The notes under the pieces are model-generated. The model had not been told where the DNA came from. It ran no database searches and was given only the letters and a program-made list of their open reading frames with translations. A program made the translations under genes and the position numbers. A stretch of DNA of 64,000 nucleotides from Paenibacillus_F chitinolyticus_A. Lineage in GTDB: Bacteria; Bacillota; Bacilli; Paenibacillales; NBRC-103111. Location of the stretch: positions 3,596,001-3,660,000 of the forward strand of contig NZ_CP173427.1 in NCBI RefSeq assembly GCF_045038035.1, written 5' to 3'. Of the stretch, positions 42,222 to 51,318 are shown one piece after another. Every line of letters starts with the position of its first letter. The first letter of the stretch is position 1.

Positions 42222-42423
42222 GACCTTGTTCCTCGTTTCTGCAGATGTCAGTTCCCCTGCTTTTTAACATGCTATAAAAATTCGTTCCGGAAGTCAAACG
42301 GCTCTGTATCCCGCAAAAATGCTCCTTTTAAAGTCTCCGCAAGTTCCCTTCCGGCAGGAGTAATGCGGTCCTATACGCTCTTCCCCGATCTAGGCCCCGG
42401 TTCTTCCGCCTCCGCAAGAGGGC

Positions 42424-42452
42424 AAAAAAGACGGCTCTCGAGAGAACCGTCC
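42424..42452 (-). terminator. intrinsic terminator after metH
   Basis: Stem GACGG(C)TCTC/GAGA(A)CCGTC with six T on the minus strand, about 80 bases past the metH stop. Confidence 0.88.
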
Positions 42453-42529
42453 TGCTTTGCGCAGCCTGACGGCCGAACCTTGCTTCAGCCGTCTATTTAT
42501 TCATACTCATCTGAGGACGAGACGAAACG

Positions 42530-45500
42530 TTAAACTTTATCGACGTTGAAATATCTCGCCTGAGGATGGGCGAACACGATAGCCGATACGGACGCTTCCG
42601 GCTCCATCATGCAGCCTTCGGTCAGCTCGATCCCGATATCCTCCGGCTTCATCAGCTCGAACAACGGCTCCTGATCCTCCAGGTTCGGACAAGCCGGATA
42701 CCCGAACGAGAACCGCTGGCCGGTGTACTTCGCCCCGAAACGCTCCTGCATCGTCATTTCGGCAAAATCCGGAATGCCCCAAACGTCGCGCATAATATGA
42801 TGCACGCGCTCCGCGAAAGCTTCCGCCACTTCGAGAGCGGTCGACTGAAGCGCATGGGAGCGCAAATAATCGCCCTGCTCGCGCCATTCGCGCGCCAGCT
42901 CGCTTACGCCTTGCCCCGCCGTGACGACGAGGAAGCCGATGTAATCCATGACGCCGCTGTCTACCGGCTTCAAATAATCGGCCAGGCACAGGAACGGCTC
43001 GGTTCCCTGGCGAGGGAAGGTGAAGCGTTTGAGCACCTTCGACGTGTCTTCGGGATCGTACACGACGACATCGTTTCCGTCCCCTTGGGCCGGGAAGAAC
43101 CGGTACATCCCCTGAGTACGGATGATGCCGTTCTTTTGCGCTTCGTACAGGATGGTGTCCACGGTGTCCTTCAGCTGCATGGCCTTCGGGTCCTGCTCGG
43201 CGATGAGCTTGTCGACCTTGCCTTTCAGGCCCAGGTGATGCCCGAGAAGCATCTGCATGTTCACGTACGGCATGAGATGGCCGACCGGGTAATCCCGCAG
43301 GACGTGGCGGTCCAGATCCGGCGGTACCGCCACCGGCAGGGTTCGGTCCACCGTGGACGAGAATACGCGCGTAAGGACCGGCATTTCGGTCCCTTCCTTG
43401 CGGCCGGCTTCCATCACATCGGAATCCTTCGATTCCCGAAGCTCCTGGATAAGACGCTCCCGCTGCACAGGGTCGCTCAGCTTGTTCGCGATGTCCAGAC
43501 CGTCCATCGCGTCTTTGGCGTACAGGACGAGGCCGTCATACTCCGGCGAGATGCGCGTCTTGGTGAATTTCCGCGTCAGAGCGGCGCCGCCCACCATGAT
43601 CGGAACGTCGATTCCGGCGTTGCGTAAATCCTGCGCCGTGACGATCATCTGCTGCGCGGACTTCACGAGCAGACCCGACAGCCCGATCGCGTCCGGTTTT
43701 TCTTTGCGGAAAGCCTCGATCAGCTGTTCCGGCGGAACCTTGATGCCGAGGTTCACGATCTGGTAGCCGTTGTTGGATAATATGATCTCCACAAGGTTTT
43801 TGCCGATATCGTGAACGTCGCCTTTTACGGTAGCCAGAATGATTTTTCCTTTCACCGCAGACTCGTTCTTCTCCATGAACTGTTCCAGATAAGCGACGGA
43901 CGCCTTCATAACTTCGGCGCTTTGAAGCACTTCCGCTACGATCAGTTCGTTGTTGTTGAACAGGCGTCCGACTTCCGCCATCCCTTCCATCAGAGGACCG
44001 TTGATCACTTCCAGCGGCGAATATTTTTGAAGCGCCTGCTCCAGATCGGGAAGAAGCCCTTCCTTCGTTCCCTCGACCACGTAAGAGGCCAGCCGCTCTT
44101 CGAGCGTAAGAGTCGATATCTTTTCCTTCTTCTCAACCTTCTTTACCCGGAAATGAGCCACAAATTCGGCCAGAGTCTCGTCGTTCGTCTCGTAAATAAG
44201 CTTCTCGGCAAGCGTTCTTTCCTCTTCGGGAATGGACGCGTACCGCTCCAGCTTCTCCGTGTTCACGATGGCGTAATCGAGACCCGCTTTCGTGCAGTGG
44301 TACAAATAAACGGCATTCAGCACCTCGCGTCCGGCTTCGGGAAGACCGAACGAAACGTTGCTGAGACCGAGAATGGTTTTGGTTGCGGGCATCGCTTCTT
44401 TAATGAGACGGATGCCTTCGATCGTTTCCTTGGCGGAACCGATATACTGCTGGTCCCCGGTGCCGACCGGGAATACAAGCGGGTCGAAAATGATATCTTC
44501 GGCGTTCATCCCGTACTTGTGGACGAGCAGATCGTGCGAACGCTGCGCGACTTCCAGCTTATCTTCGCGCGTAATCGCCTGGCCGCGCTCGTCGATCGTA
44601 CCGACTACCGCCGCGGCTCCGTAACGGTGAATAAGCGGAAGCACCTTCTCGAACTTCTCTTCCCCGTCCTCGAGGTTAATGGAGTTGATGATCGCTTTGC
44701 CCTGCGAGTGCTTCAGTCCCAGCTCAATGACACGCGTATCCGTCGAGTCGATCATGAGCGGAACTTTGATCTTTTTGACGACAAGCTCCAGGAACTTGGT
44801 CATGTCTTCCGTTTCGTCGCGGTCCGGGTCCTGCAGACAGACGTCGATGACGTGAGCCCCGCCCTTAACCTGGGCACGGGCGATCTCGGATGCCTCTTCG
44901 TACTTGCCTTCGGCAATCAGACGCTTGAACTTCCGGGAACCGAGCACGTTCGTCCGCTCGCCCACCATGTAGGGACGGTTCTCCGGCTCGATGTATACCG
45001 TCTCGATACCGGACACGGCAGACGGGTGCGTACCCAGTTCGGTACGCGGTTTGTAAGCGCTCAGCGTTTCGGCCAGCGCGCGGATATGAGCGGGAGTCGT
45101 GCCGCAGCAGCCGCCCGCGATGTTCAGCCAGCCCTGCTCGGCAAATGCGGCCATTTTCTTGGCCAGGGATTCGGGCGACTCATGATAATGTCCGTTCTCG
45201 TCGGGAAGACCCGCATTCGGATAACACGAAATATAAGTGCCTGCAAGCCCGGACAAGGTCCGGATATGATCCCGCATGAATTCGGGTCCCGTCGCGCAGT
45301 TCAGTCCGACCGAAATCGGATTGAGATGCTCCAGGGAAATATAGAAGGATTCGATATTTTGCCCGGCCAGCGTCGTGCCCATCGGTTCGATCGTGCCGGA
45401 AATCATAATCGGCAGCTCGATGCCCGTCGTCTTAAAAGCCCGCTGGATCGCGATCCCGCCCGCTTTTACGTTGAGCGTATCCTGGGAAGTTTCCAGCAGA

Positions 45501-45973
45501 ATGGCATCGACGCCCGATTCGATCAAGGCGACCGTCTGCTCGTAGTAGCTCTCTTCAAGGTCCTCGAACGTAACGCCTCCGGTTACCGAAAGCGTCTTCG
45601 TCGTCGGCCCGAGTGCCCCGGCGACATAACGCGGCCATTCGGGAGTTGAATATTTCCGGGCGGCTTCGACGGCCAGTTTGGCTGCGGCAAGGTTAATTTC
45701 GCGCGCTTTCTCCGGTATATCGTATTCGGCCAGTACGACGCTCGTTGCCCCGAACGTATTTGTTTCAACGATATCCGAACCGGCTTCGAAATATTTCTCA
45801 TGGATGCGCTGAATGACATCCGGACGTGTAAGAACGAGCATTTCATTACAGCCGTCGAGTTCTTCTCCTCCGAAATCTTCGGCCGACAAATCTTCCTGCT
45901 GGATCATCGTGCCCATGGCACCGTCCAGAATGAGAATTTTTTTCTGTAGTTGTTCTTTCAAACTAGGTTTCAT
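42530..45973 (-). CDS. metH: cobalamin-dependent methionine synthase MetH
   Basis: A 1,147-residue four-module enzyme that makes methionine from homocysteine with methyl-tetrahydrofolate. Module order: homocysteine/zinc domain (about 1-320; cysteines in GLNCATGP and GGCCGTTPAHI), folate domain (about 330-620; VGERTNVLGS), cobalamin domain (about 640-870; DVHDIGKN supplies the Co-ligating His) and SAM-dependent reactivation domain (about 890-1147; RFSFGYPACP). ATG at 45973 gives the family N-terminus; a GTG at 45994 lies 3 bases after AGGAGG and cannot be excluded. No cobalamin or SAM riboswitch is visible in the 250 bp upstream. Confidence 0.96.
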   Translation of the reverse strand: MKPSLKEQLQKKILILDGAMGTMIQQEDLSAEDFGGEELDGCNEMLVLTRPDVIQRIHEKYFEAGSDIVETNTFGATSVVLAEYDIPEKAREINLAAAKLAVEAARKYSTPEWPRYVAGALGPTTKTLSVTGGVTFEDLEESYYEQTVALIESGVDAILLETSQDTLNVKAGGIAIQRAFKTTGIELPIMISGTIEPMGTTLAGQNIESFYISLEHLNPISVGLNCATGPEFMRDHIRTLSGLAGTYISCYPNAGLPDENGHYHESPESLAKKMAAFAEQGWLNIAGGCCGTTPAHIRALAETLSAYKPRTELGTHPSAVSGIETVYIEPENRPYMVGERTNVLGSRKFKRLIAEGKYEEASEIARAQVKGGAHVIDVCLQDPDRDETEDMTKFLELVVKKIKVPLMIDSTDTRVIELGLKHSQGKAIINSINLEDGEEKFEKVLPLIHRYGAAAVVGTIDERGQAITREDKLEVAQRSHDLLVHKYGMNAEDIIFDPLVFPVGTGDQQYIGSAKETIEGIRLIKEAMPATKTILGLSNVSFGLPEAGREVLNAVYLYHCTKAGLDYAIVNTEKLERYASIPEEERTLAEKLIYETNDETLAEFVAHFRVKKVEKKEKISTLTLEERLASYVVEGTKEGLLPDLEQALQKYSPLEVINGPLMEGMAEVGRLFNNNELIVAEVLQSAEVMKASVAYLEQFMEKNESAVKGKIILATVKGDVHDIGKNLVEIILSNNGYQIVNLGIKVPPEQLIEAFRKEKPDAIGLSGLLVKSAQQMIVTAQDLRNAGIDVPIMVGGAALTRKFTKTRISPEYDGLVLYAKDAMDGLDIANKLSDPVQRERLIQELRESKDSDVMEAGRKEGTEMPVLTRVFSSTVDRTLPVAVPPDLDRHVLRDYPVGHLMPYVNMQMLLGHHLGLKGKVDKLIAEQDPKAMQLKDTVDTILYEAQKNGIIRTQGMYRFFPAQGDGNDVVVYDPEDTSKVLKRFTFPRQGTEPFLCLADYLKPVDSGVMDYIGFLVVTAGQGVSELAREWREQGDYLRSHALQSTALEVAEAFAERVHHIMRDVWGIPDFAEMTMQERFGAKYTGQRFSFGYPACPNLEDQEPLFELMKPEDIGIELTEGCMMEPEASVSAIVFAHPQARYFNVDKV

Positions 45974-46224
45974 CGTCCACCCTACCCTTTCCACGAACCT
46001 CCTGCTAGAACGCGCCCTTTAACGTAGAAAAGCGCACAAGTTAAGAAATAGTTTAGCAGATACGTGGGGCGAAGAAAAGAAAATTGTCGTTTTTCGCTGT
46101 AAAACGCAGCGGATTGTAAAAGCCTTCGAAACCGTAATGCGCGAACAAGAATATCTCCGGGAAACGGACGCCAAACTATAGTCGGGAAACATTTACTGAA
46201 TGCAATCGAACGGAGGTGATTTGC

Positions 46225-46647
46225 ATGAACAAACGGATGACAGCCTTGATCGGCATCCTGCTCGTAACCGCTTCGCTGGCGGCCTGCGGCCAAAAGCAAA
46301 CCGCGCCTACGCCTCAGCCGACGACTCCGGCAGCAACGGCACCGCCCGCGGCGTCGCCGACCGCTTCCCCCGGTGCCGCTGCAGGAGGCAACGCGCCCGA
46401 AGGCGCAGGCAGCGGAAGCCAGACAGCCCAGGCCGAATCTCTCTACAAGGCCCAGTGTATCGCGTGCCATGGTGTCGATATGGGCGGCGGCGTAGGCCCG
46501 AACCTTCAAAAAGCGGGCAGCCGCCTCAGCGAGGCGGACGTCAAGAATATTCTTCTGAACGGAAGAGGCGGAATGCCGGCTTTCAAGGGCAACCTGAGCG
46601 ATACGGATATTCAGGCGCTGGCCGCATGGCTCGCCGCCAAGAAATAA
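46225..46647 (+). CDS. membrane-anchored lipoprotein cytochrome c
   Basis: A 140-residue small class I cytochrome c exported by Sec. Lipobox LAAC puts the lipidated Cys at residue 21, followed by a Pro/Ala/Thr-rich flexible tether (about 25-70). The haem site is CIACH (78-82), and the distal ligand is Met117 in GGMPAF. It resembles the CccB/c-551 type that carries electrons on the outer face of the membrane. GGAGGTG lies 7 bases before ATG at 46225. A terminator separates it from the oxidoreductase genes that follow on the same strand, its likely electron donors. Confidence 0.93.
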   Translation: MNKRMTALIGILLVTASLAACGQKQTAPTPQPTTPAATAPPAASPTASPGAAAGGNAPEGAGSGSQTAQAESLYKAQCIACHGVDMGGGVGPNLQKAGSRLSEADVKNILLNGRGGMPAFKGNLSDTDIQALAAWLAAKK

Positions 46648-46710
46648 CCGTTTCGCCTCGCCGTAAAGCTTTAACAAGCCATCTTAAACAAGCGCGCGGA
46701 ACAGCTTTAG

Positions 46711-46748
46711 AAAACGGAATCTTCCGAAAGATTCCGTTTTTTCTTTTT
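46711..46748 (+). terminator. intrinsic terminator after the cytochrome c gene
   Basis: Stem AACGGAATCTT/AAGATTCCGTT (CCGA loop) followed by six T. Confidence 0.9.
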
Positions 46749-46832
46749 CCTTACATACATATCGGCGAAAAGGTGATACTTGGATATAACCACCTATCTC
46801 GAATACCCCACTTCCCTTACAGGAGGAACATC

Positions 46833-47618
46833 ATGTCAGAAAATCAGCAGACTAGGAAGCCCCGGGACGAATCCCGCCGGAAGTTTCTGAAACTGTCCGG
46901 CGTAGCGCTCGGCGGAATTGTGGCGGGCGGAGTCGTCGGAGGTATCGTCGGCAATTCCATGGCCAAGAACAAGCAGGCCGCTCCGGGCAGCCCCAAGGCT
47001 CACGGGCAGGAACAGCCGGGCAACGCCAAGGACTACAACCAGGCTCCCATGTTTTTCAATCAGGAGCAGCTGCGTATTACCGAAGCGGCGGCGGAGCGTA
47101 TTTTTCCGAAGGACGAGCTGGGTCCCGGAGCCAGAGAGCTCGGCGCCGCTTACTATATCGACCATCAGCTTGCCGGCCAGTGGGGGATGAACGCCCGCGA
47201 TTATATGATGGGCCCCTTTTATAAAGCCGAGGCGACTCAGGGCTATCAGGCCAGCTACAAGCGGCACGAGTTGTTTGTGATGGGCCTTACGGTCATGAAC
47301 GACTACAGCAGGCAAAAGTACCAGAAAGGCTTCGCGGACCTGGCCGAGAACGAGCAGGACGAAGTGCTGAAAGCGTTCGAAAGCGGCAAAGACGTGCAGC
47401 TGAACGGCGTACCGAGCCAGACTTTTTTCGAAATGCTGCGCAGTTTGACCATCGAAGGCGCGTATGCGGACCCGCTTTACGGCGGAAACAAAAACATGGC
47501 GGGCTGGAGGATGCGCAAGTACCCCGGCGACCAGATGAGCTATACGGCGATCATTGACAAAAAAGAGTTTGCCGTCATGGAACCGCTCAGCCTGCACGAC
47601 CACACGAATCATTCCTGA
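46833..47618 (+). CDS. gluconate 2-dehydrogenase subunit 3 family protein with Tat signal
   Basis: A 261-residue small subunit of a membrane-facing GMC dehydrogenase. The N-terminus has a twin-arginine motif SRRKFLKLSG (Arg15-Arg16) and a Gly/Val-rich hydrophobic stretch (about 24-44). The mature part has the family region ITEAAAERIFPKDELGPGA (about 88-106) and EGAYADPLYGGNKNMAGW (about 212-229). Such subunits escort the folded flavin subunit through the Tat pore. AGGAGG lies 6 bases before ATG at 46833. It is followed after 19 bp by the GMC subunit and then tatC-tatA. Confidence 0.93.
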   Translation: MSENQQTRKPRDESRRKFLKLSGVALGGIVAGGVVGGIVGNSMAKNKQAAPGSPKAHGQEQPGNAKDYNQAPMFFNQEQLRITEAAAERIFPKDELGPGARELGAAYYIDHQLAGQWGMNARDYMMGPFYKAEATQGYQASYKRHELFVMGLTVMNDYSRQKYQKGFADLAENEQDEVLKAFESGKDVQLNGVPSQTFFEMLRSLTIEGAYADPLYGGNKNMAGWRMRKYPGDQMSYTAIIDKKEFAVMEPLSLHDHTNHS

Positions 47619-47637
47619 CAAGGAGGACCAACGAAGA

Positions 47638-49359
47638 ATGGCAACCAAACTTCCCAAAGTACCTATTCTGATCGTCGGAATGGGCTGGTCCGGCGGTATT
47701 CTGGCCGCGGAGTTAACGAAGGCCGGGCATAAAGTCGTTGCGCTCGAGCGCGGCAAAAGCCGCAAAACCGAAGACTACTACATGGCCCACGACGAACTCC
47801 GCTATTCCCAGCGCTACGAGCTGATGCAGGACTTGTCGAAGGAGACGGTGACGTTCCGCAGCAGCGAGAAAGTACGCGCCCTTCCGATGCGCTCCTACGG
47901 TTCCTTCCTGATGGGAGACGGCGTCGGCGGGGCCGGCGTGCACTGGAACGGACAGAATTACCGTTTCCTGCCGTACGATTTCGAAATCCGCACCAAAACG
48001 ATCGAACGCTACGGCAAAAACAAAATTCCGCAGGGCATGCTGCTGCAGGACTGGGGCATCACCTACGACCAGTTGGAGCCGTATTTCGACAAATACGAAA
48101 AAATGGCCGGAATCTCCGGCGAAAAAGAACAAAACGAAATGGTCGGCAAGCGTTCCGCCGCCTTCCCGACCGGCCCGATGAAAAAGACGCCGGGGATGGT
48201 CCTTTTCGAGGAAGCCGCCAAGAAGCTCGGCTATCACCCGTATACCGTTCCGTCCGCCAACTTGTCGGAAAACTACACGAATCCCGACGGCATCGCCCGT
48301 GCCGCCTGCCAGTACTGCGCGTTCTGCGAACGGTACGGATGCGAGTACGGGGCGAAAGCCGATCCTGTCGTCACTGTGATTCCCGTTGCCGAGAAGACCG
48401 GCAATCTCGAAATCCGCACCAACTCGAACGTCATCAAGCTATTGCACACCGGGGGCAAAGTGACGGGCGTCGTGTATGTGAATACGCCAACCGGCGAAGA
48501 ATTCGAACAGCCTGCCGACCTTGTCATCCTGGCGAGTTATGTGTTCAACAACGTCCGGCTTCTGCTCACGTCCAATCTGGGCAAGCCTTACGATCCGAAA
48601 AGCGGTACGGGCGTCATCGGCAAGAATTACGCCTATCAGATTACGGGAGGGGGCGCAGCCGGTTTCTACGACGACCAGGAGTTTAACATCTTCGCGGGTG
48701 CGGGGGCGCTGGGCAGCTGCTTCGACGATTTTAACGGCGACAACTTCGACCACAGCTCCCTCAATTTTCTGCACGGGGCGAACATCCGCTTCACCCAGGC
48801 CGGACTGCGTCCGATCGCCCACAACCCGGCGCCCCAAGGCACCCCGAGGTGGGGCAAAGATTTTAAGCAGACCACGATCAAATACGCCAACCGGTTCTTG
48901 AACGTCAGCACGCAGGGCGCCAACATGCCTTGGCAGCATCACTATCTGGATCTCGACCCGACCTACAAGGATATTTACGGGCTCCCCTTGCTCCGCCTGA
49001 CCTACGATTTCGAAGACCAGGACAAGGAAATGGTCAAATACCTCGCCGAGAAAACGACGGCCGTGATGAAGGAAATGAAACCGACCAAGGTCGAGACGTC
49101 CAACATGATCAGCACCTATAACATCGTGCCCTATCAGTCCACCCATAACACGGGAGGCGTCATCATGGGCGCCGATCCTTCAACCTCCGCCGTCAACAGC
49201 TACATGCAAATGTGGGATGTCGAAAATCTGTTTGTCGTCGGCGCTTCCGCTTTCCCTCACAACAGCGGGTATAATCCGACCGGAACACTAGGGGCACTCG
49301 CTTACCGCGCCGCCGAAGGAATTTTGACTTATTTGAAAAAAAGCGGCCCGCTGGTCTGA
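47638..49359 (+). CDS. GMC family FAD-dependent dehydrogenase with a four-cysteine cluster
   Basis: A 573-residue flavin dehydrogenase. The FAD fold begins ILIVGMGWSGGILAAEL (about 10-26); the C-terminal GMC_C region contains NTGGVIMGADP and HNSGYNPTGT with catalytic His. Cys224, Cys227, Cys230 and Cys235 (CQYCAFCERYGC) make a compact motif, reminiscent of the iron-sulfur site in FAD glucose dehydrogenases. It lacks its own export signal, so it likely exits by Tat bound to the subunit-3 partner encoded upstream. The substrate is a sugar, polyol or sugar acid by family; not determined. Confidence 0.93.
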   Translation: MATKLPKVPILIVGMGWSGGILAAELTKAGHKVVALERGKSRKTEDYYMAHDELRYSQRYELMQDLSKETVTFRSSEKVRALPMRSYGSFLMGDGVGGAGVHWNGQNYRFLPYDFEIRTKTIERYGKNKIPQGMLLQDWGITYDQLEPYFDKYEKMAGISGEKEQNEMVGKRSAAFPTGPMKKTPGMVLFEEAAKKLGYHPYTVPSANLSENYTNPDGIARAACQYCAFCERYGCEYGAKADPVVTVIPVAEKTGNLEIRTNSNVIKLLHTGGKVTGVVYVNTPTGEEFEQPADLVILASYVFNNVRLLLTSNLGKPYDPKSGTGVIGKNYAYQITGGGAAGFYDDQEFNIFAGAGALGSCFDDFNGDNFDHSSLNFLHGANIRFTQAGLRPIAHNPAPQGTPRWGKDFKQTTIKYANRFLNVSTQGANMPWQHHYLDLDPTYKDIYGLPLLRLTYDFEDQDKEMVKYLAEKTTAVMKEMKPTKVETSNMISTYNIVPYQSTHNTGGVIMGADPSTSAVNSYMQMWDVENLFVVGASAFPHNSGYNPTGTLGALAYRAAEGILTYLKKSGPLV

Positions 49360-49398
49360 CACGCCAGGACCCTGGGCATGGAAATGAGGTGACTGCTT

Positions 49399-50130
49399 AT
49401 GGACCGGCCATCCGAAATGATCGGTCATCTGGAGGAGCTGCGCAAACGCCTGATTCTGGTGGCGGCCTGCTTTTTGCTGGCTCTGATCGGAGGACTTTAC
49501 GTCTCCCCCGCTATTCTGAACGCGGTAAAAGATTCTCCGGCGGCGCTTTCGTTTCACTGGAACGTGTTCGCCCTTCCGGACGGCTTGGCCATTTACATGA
49601 AATGCGCCGTTTTGTTCGCCGTCCTGCTTACGCTGCCGCTGCTCTTGTACCAGCTGTGGGCGTTTGTCAGGCCGGGCCTGAGCGAGCAGGAGGCCAAGGG
49701 GACGCTGATCTATGTCCCCGTTTCCTTCGCGCTTTTCCTGTCGGGCGCCGCTTTCGGTTACACGGTCGTGCTTCCGATGATGATCCGGTTCATGCAGACC
49801 ATCAACCGCAGCATCGGGGCCGCCGAGACCTACGGCATCGACCGTTTTTTCGGTCTCGTCTTCAACGTCGTGTTCCCGCTCGGGATCGCGTTCGAGCTGC
49901 CGCTCCTCGTGCTGTTTCTGACACGGCTCGGTCTTCTGACGCCCGAAAACTTGCGTAAAACGCGCAAATATACCTACATCGGACTGGCAATCGTCGGAGC
50001 TTCGATCTCGCCTCCCGACTTCTTCTCCCACATTGCCGTCACGATTCCGCTGATCGCGCTGTTTGAATGCAGCATTCTTCTGTCCGCCCGCTATGTCCGT
50101 AAGATGAATCTGTCTGCCGGAACAAGTTAA
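49399..50130 (+). CDS. tatC: Tat translocase subunit TatC
   Basis: A 243-residue protein with six transmembrane helices. It has HLEELRKRLI at the N-terminus with conserved Glu, the first-loop region, FVRPGLSEQE (about 75-84) and the late SPPDFFSH motif (about 198-205). It is the receptor for twin-arginine signals. GAGGTG lies 8 bases before the ATG. It lies 39 bp after the GMC gene and 44 bp before tatA, so receptor, pore and cargo are on one transcript. Confidence 0.95.
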   Translation: MDRPSEMIGHLEELRKRLILVAACFLLALIGGLYVSPAILNAVKDSPAALSFHWNVFALPDGLAIYMKCAVLFAVLLTLPLLLYQLWAFVRPGLSEQEAKGTLIYVPVSFALFLSGAAFGYTVVLPMMIRFMQTINRSIGAAETYGIDRFFGLVFNVVFPLGIAFELPLLVLFLTRLGLLTPENLRKTRKYTYIGLAIVGASISPPDFFSHIAVTIPLIALFECSILLSARYVRKMNLSAGTS

Positions 50131-50174
50131 GTTCAATCGGGACACCTAAATCAACCTGGAAAGGAGGCACATCT

Positions 50175-50369
50175 ATGCTCAACAATATCGGCATATCGGG
50201 ACTGCTCATCATCTTGATGCTGGCCCTCATTTTGTTCGGCCCTTCCAAGCTTCCGCAGCTTGGCCGCGCTTTCGGGGATACGCTGCGCGAATTCCGCACG
50301 TCGACCAAAGAAATGGTGGATGATGTGGAAAAAAGCATCGAAACGACAGACCGCGATAAACAATCCTGA
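50175..50369 (+). CDS. tatA: Tat translocase subunit TatA
   Basis: A 64-residue pore protein with a single N-terminal helix (about 7-20), the hinge FGPSKLPQLGRAFG (about 21-34) and a short amphipathic plus charged tail. AAAGGAGG lies 8 bases before the ATG. With TatC it forms a minimal Gram-positive TatAC translocase. Confidence 0.95.
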   Translation: MLNNIGISGLLIILMLALILFGPSKLPQLGRAFGDTLREFRTSTKEMVDDVEKSIETTDRDKQS

Positions 50370-50514
50370 CAGCCTAGAGAATACATCGGGAAGCGGCGCA
50401 CCGCTCGTCGCCAAGAAGCTCCTGACGTTCTCCTTTGTCATATCGGCTTGACTCTTTAACCGTATTTTTGTGCTGATTACCGTTCATCCCTGCTAGAGCG
50501 ACATAGCGTATATG

Positions 50515-50549
50515 AAGAGCGCCTCTCCGCCAGGAGAAGCGTTCTTTTC
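50515..50549 (+). terminator. intrinsic terminator after tatA
   Basis: Stem AAGAGCGCCTCTCC/GGAGAAGCGTTCTT (with mismatches) and a short T-run, about 145 bases past tatA. Confidence 0.75.
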
Positions 50550-50681
50550 AAATCCCATCGGAAAAGTCGTATTTTTTACCGGGAATCATCGACAGCCGGG
50601 AGTTTATCCTCTATAATCAGGTATAAACCTATTCCGACCTACGGGCGGCTATTATTTCCGAGAAAGAAAGAGGGATGAGAA

Positions 50682-51224
50682 ATGGCTGAAATTCATATTC
50701 GCAACACGGGTGAACGCATTTCCGGAGAGGAGAATGTCCGGGCGTTTCTGGACCGCCAGGAAGTTCTTTACGAGCACTGGAACCCGGCTAAGCTGCCTGC
50801 CGACATTCAGGAGAAATTTATTTTGTCCGACGAGGAGAAAGCTCAAATTCTGAGCACCTACGACGAGGAAATCCGCGATCTCGCCAAACGCCGCGGTTAC
50901 CAGACATGGGACATCATCGCGCTTTCCGACGCGACTCCGAACCTGGACGAGCTTCTTAAAAAATTCGAACAAGTGCATACGCACACCGAGGACGAAGTCC
51001 GTGCCATCACGGCCGGTAAAGGAATCTTTATCATCAAAGGTTCCGACGATGTCGGTTACTTCAACGTAGAGCTGGAAGCGGGCGATGTCATTTCCGTACC
51101 CGAGCACAAGCCGCACTTCTTCACTCTGATGGACAATCGTCAAATCGTCGCGGTACGACTCTTTATCGAAACCGAAGGCTGGATTGCCCACCCGTTCGAG
51201 GATCCGACTTTTCAAAAAGCATAA
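50682..51224 (+). CDS. mtnD: acireductone dioxygenase MtnD
   Basis: A 180-residue cupin that oxidises acireductone in the methionine salvage pathway. The metal site is HTHTEDE (His99, His101, Glu105) with a fourth His in EHKPHFF. Iron- or nickel-bound forms give different products. GAGGG lies 9 bases before the ATG. No other salvage genes are next to it, so it is detached from the usual mtn cluster. Confidence 0.94.
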   Translation: MAEIHIRNTGERISGEENVRAFLDRQEVLYEHWNPAKLPADIQEKFILSDEEKAQILSTYDEEIRDLAKRRGYQTWDIIALSDATPNLDELLKKFEQVHTHTEDEVRAITAGKGIFIIKGSDDVGYFNVELEAGDVISVPEHKPHFFTLMDNRQIVAVRLFIETEGWIAHPFEDPTFQKA

Positions 51225-51273
51225 GATGCCACAAGCCGGGTAACGGCCTTTGCTCTCATTTGAACTTATAAAA

Positions 51274-51318
51274 GAAAAAACCCGCCGCTCGTTTTTAAAC
51301 GAGCAGCGGGTTTTGTTT
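51274..51318. terminator. bidirectional terminator between mtnD and the HAD gene
   Basis: Stem AACCCGC(C)GCTCGTTT and its complement, TTA loop, with A- and T-rich flanks. Confidence 0.9.

Noticed and set aside
43811..45649. Plus-strand open frame of 612 codons
   Set aside because: Antisense to metH; the GC-rich codon bias of metH leaves the opposite frame open. No ribosome site or motif.
45974..46224. Cobalamin, SAM or T-box leader upstream of metH
   Set aside because: The conserved boxes of these elements were looked for on the minus strand and not found.
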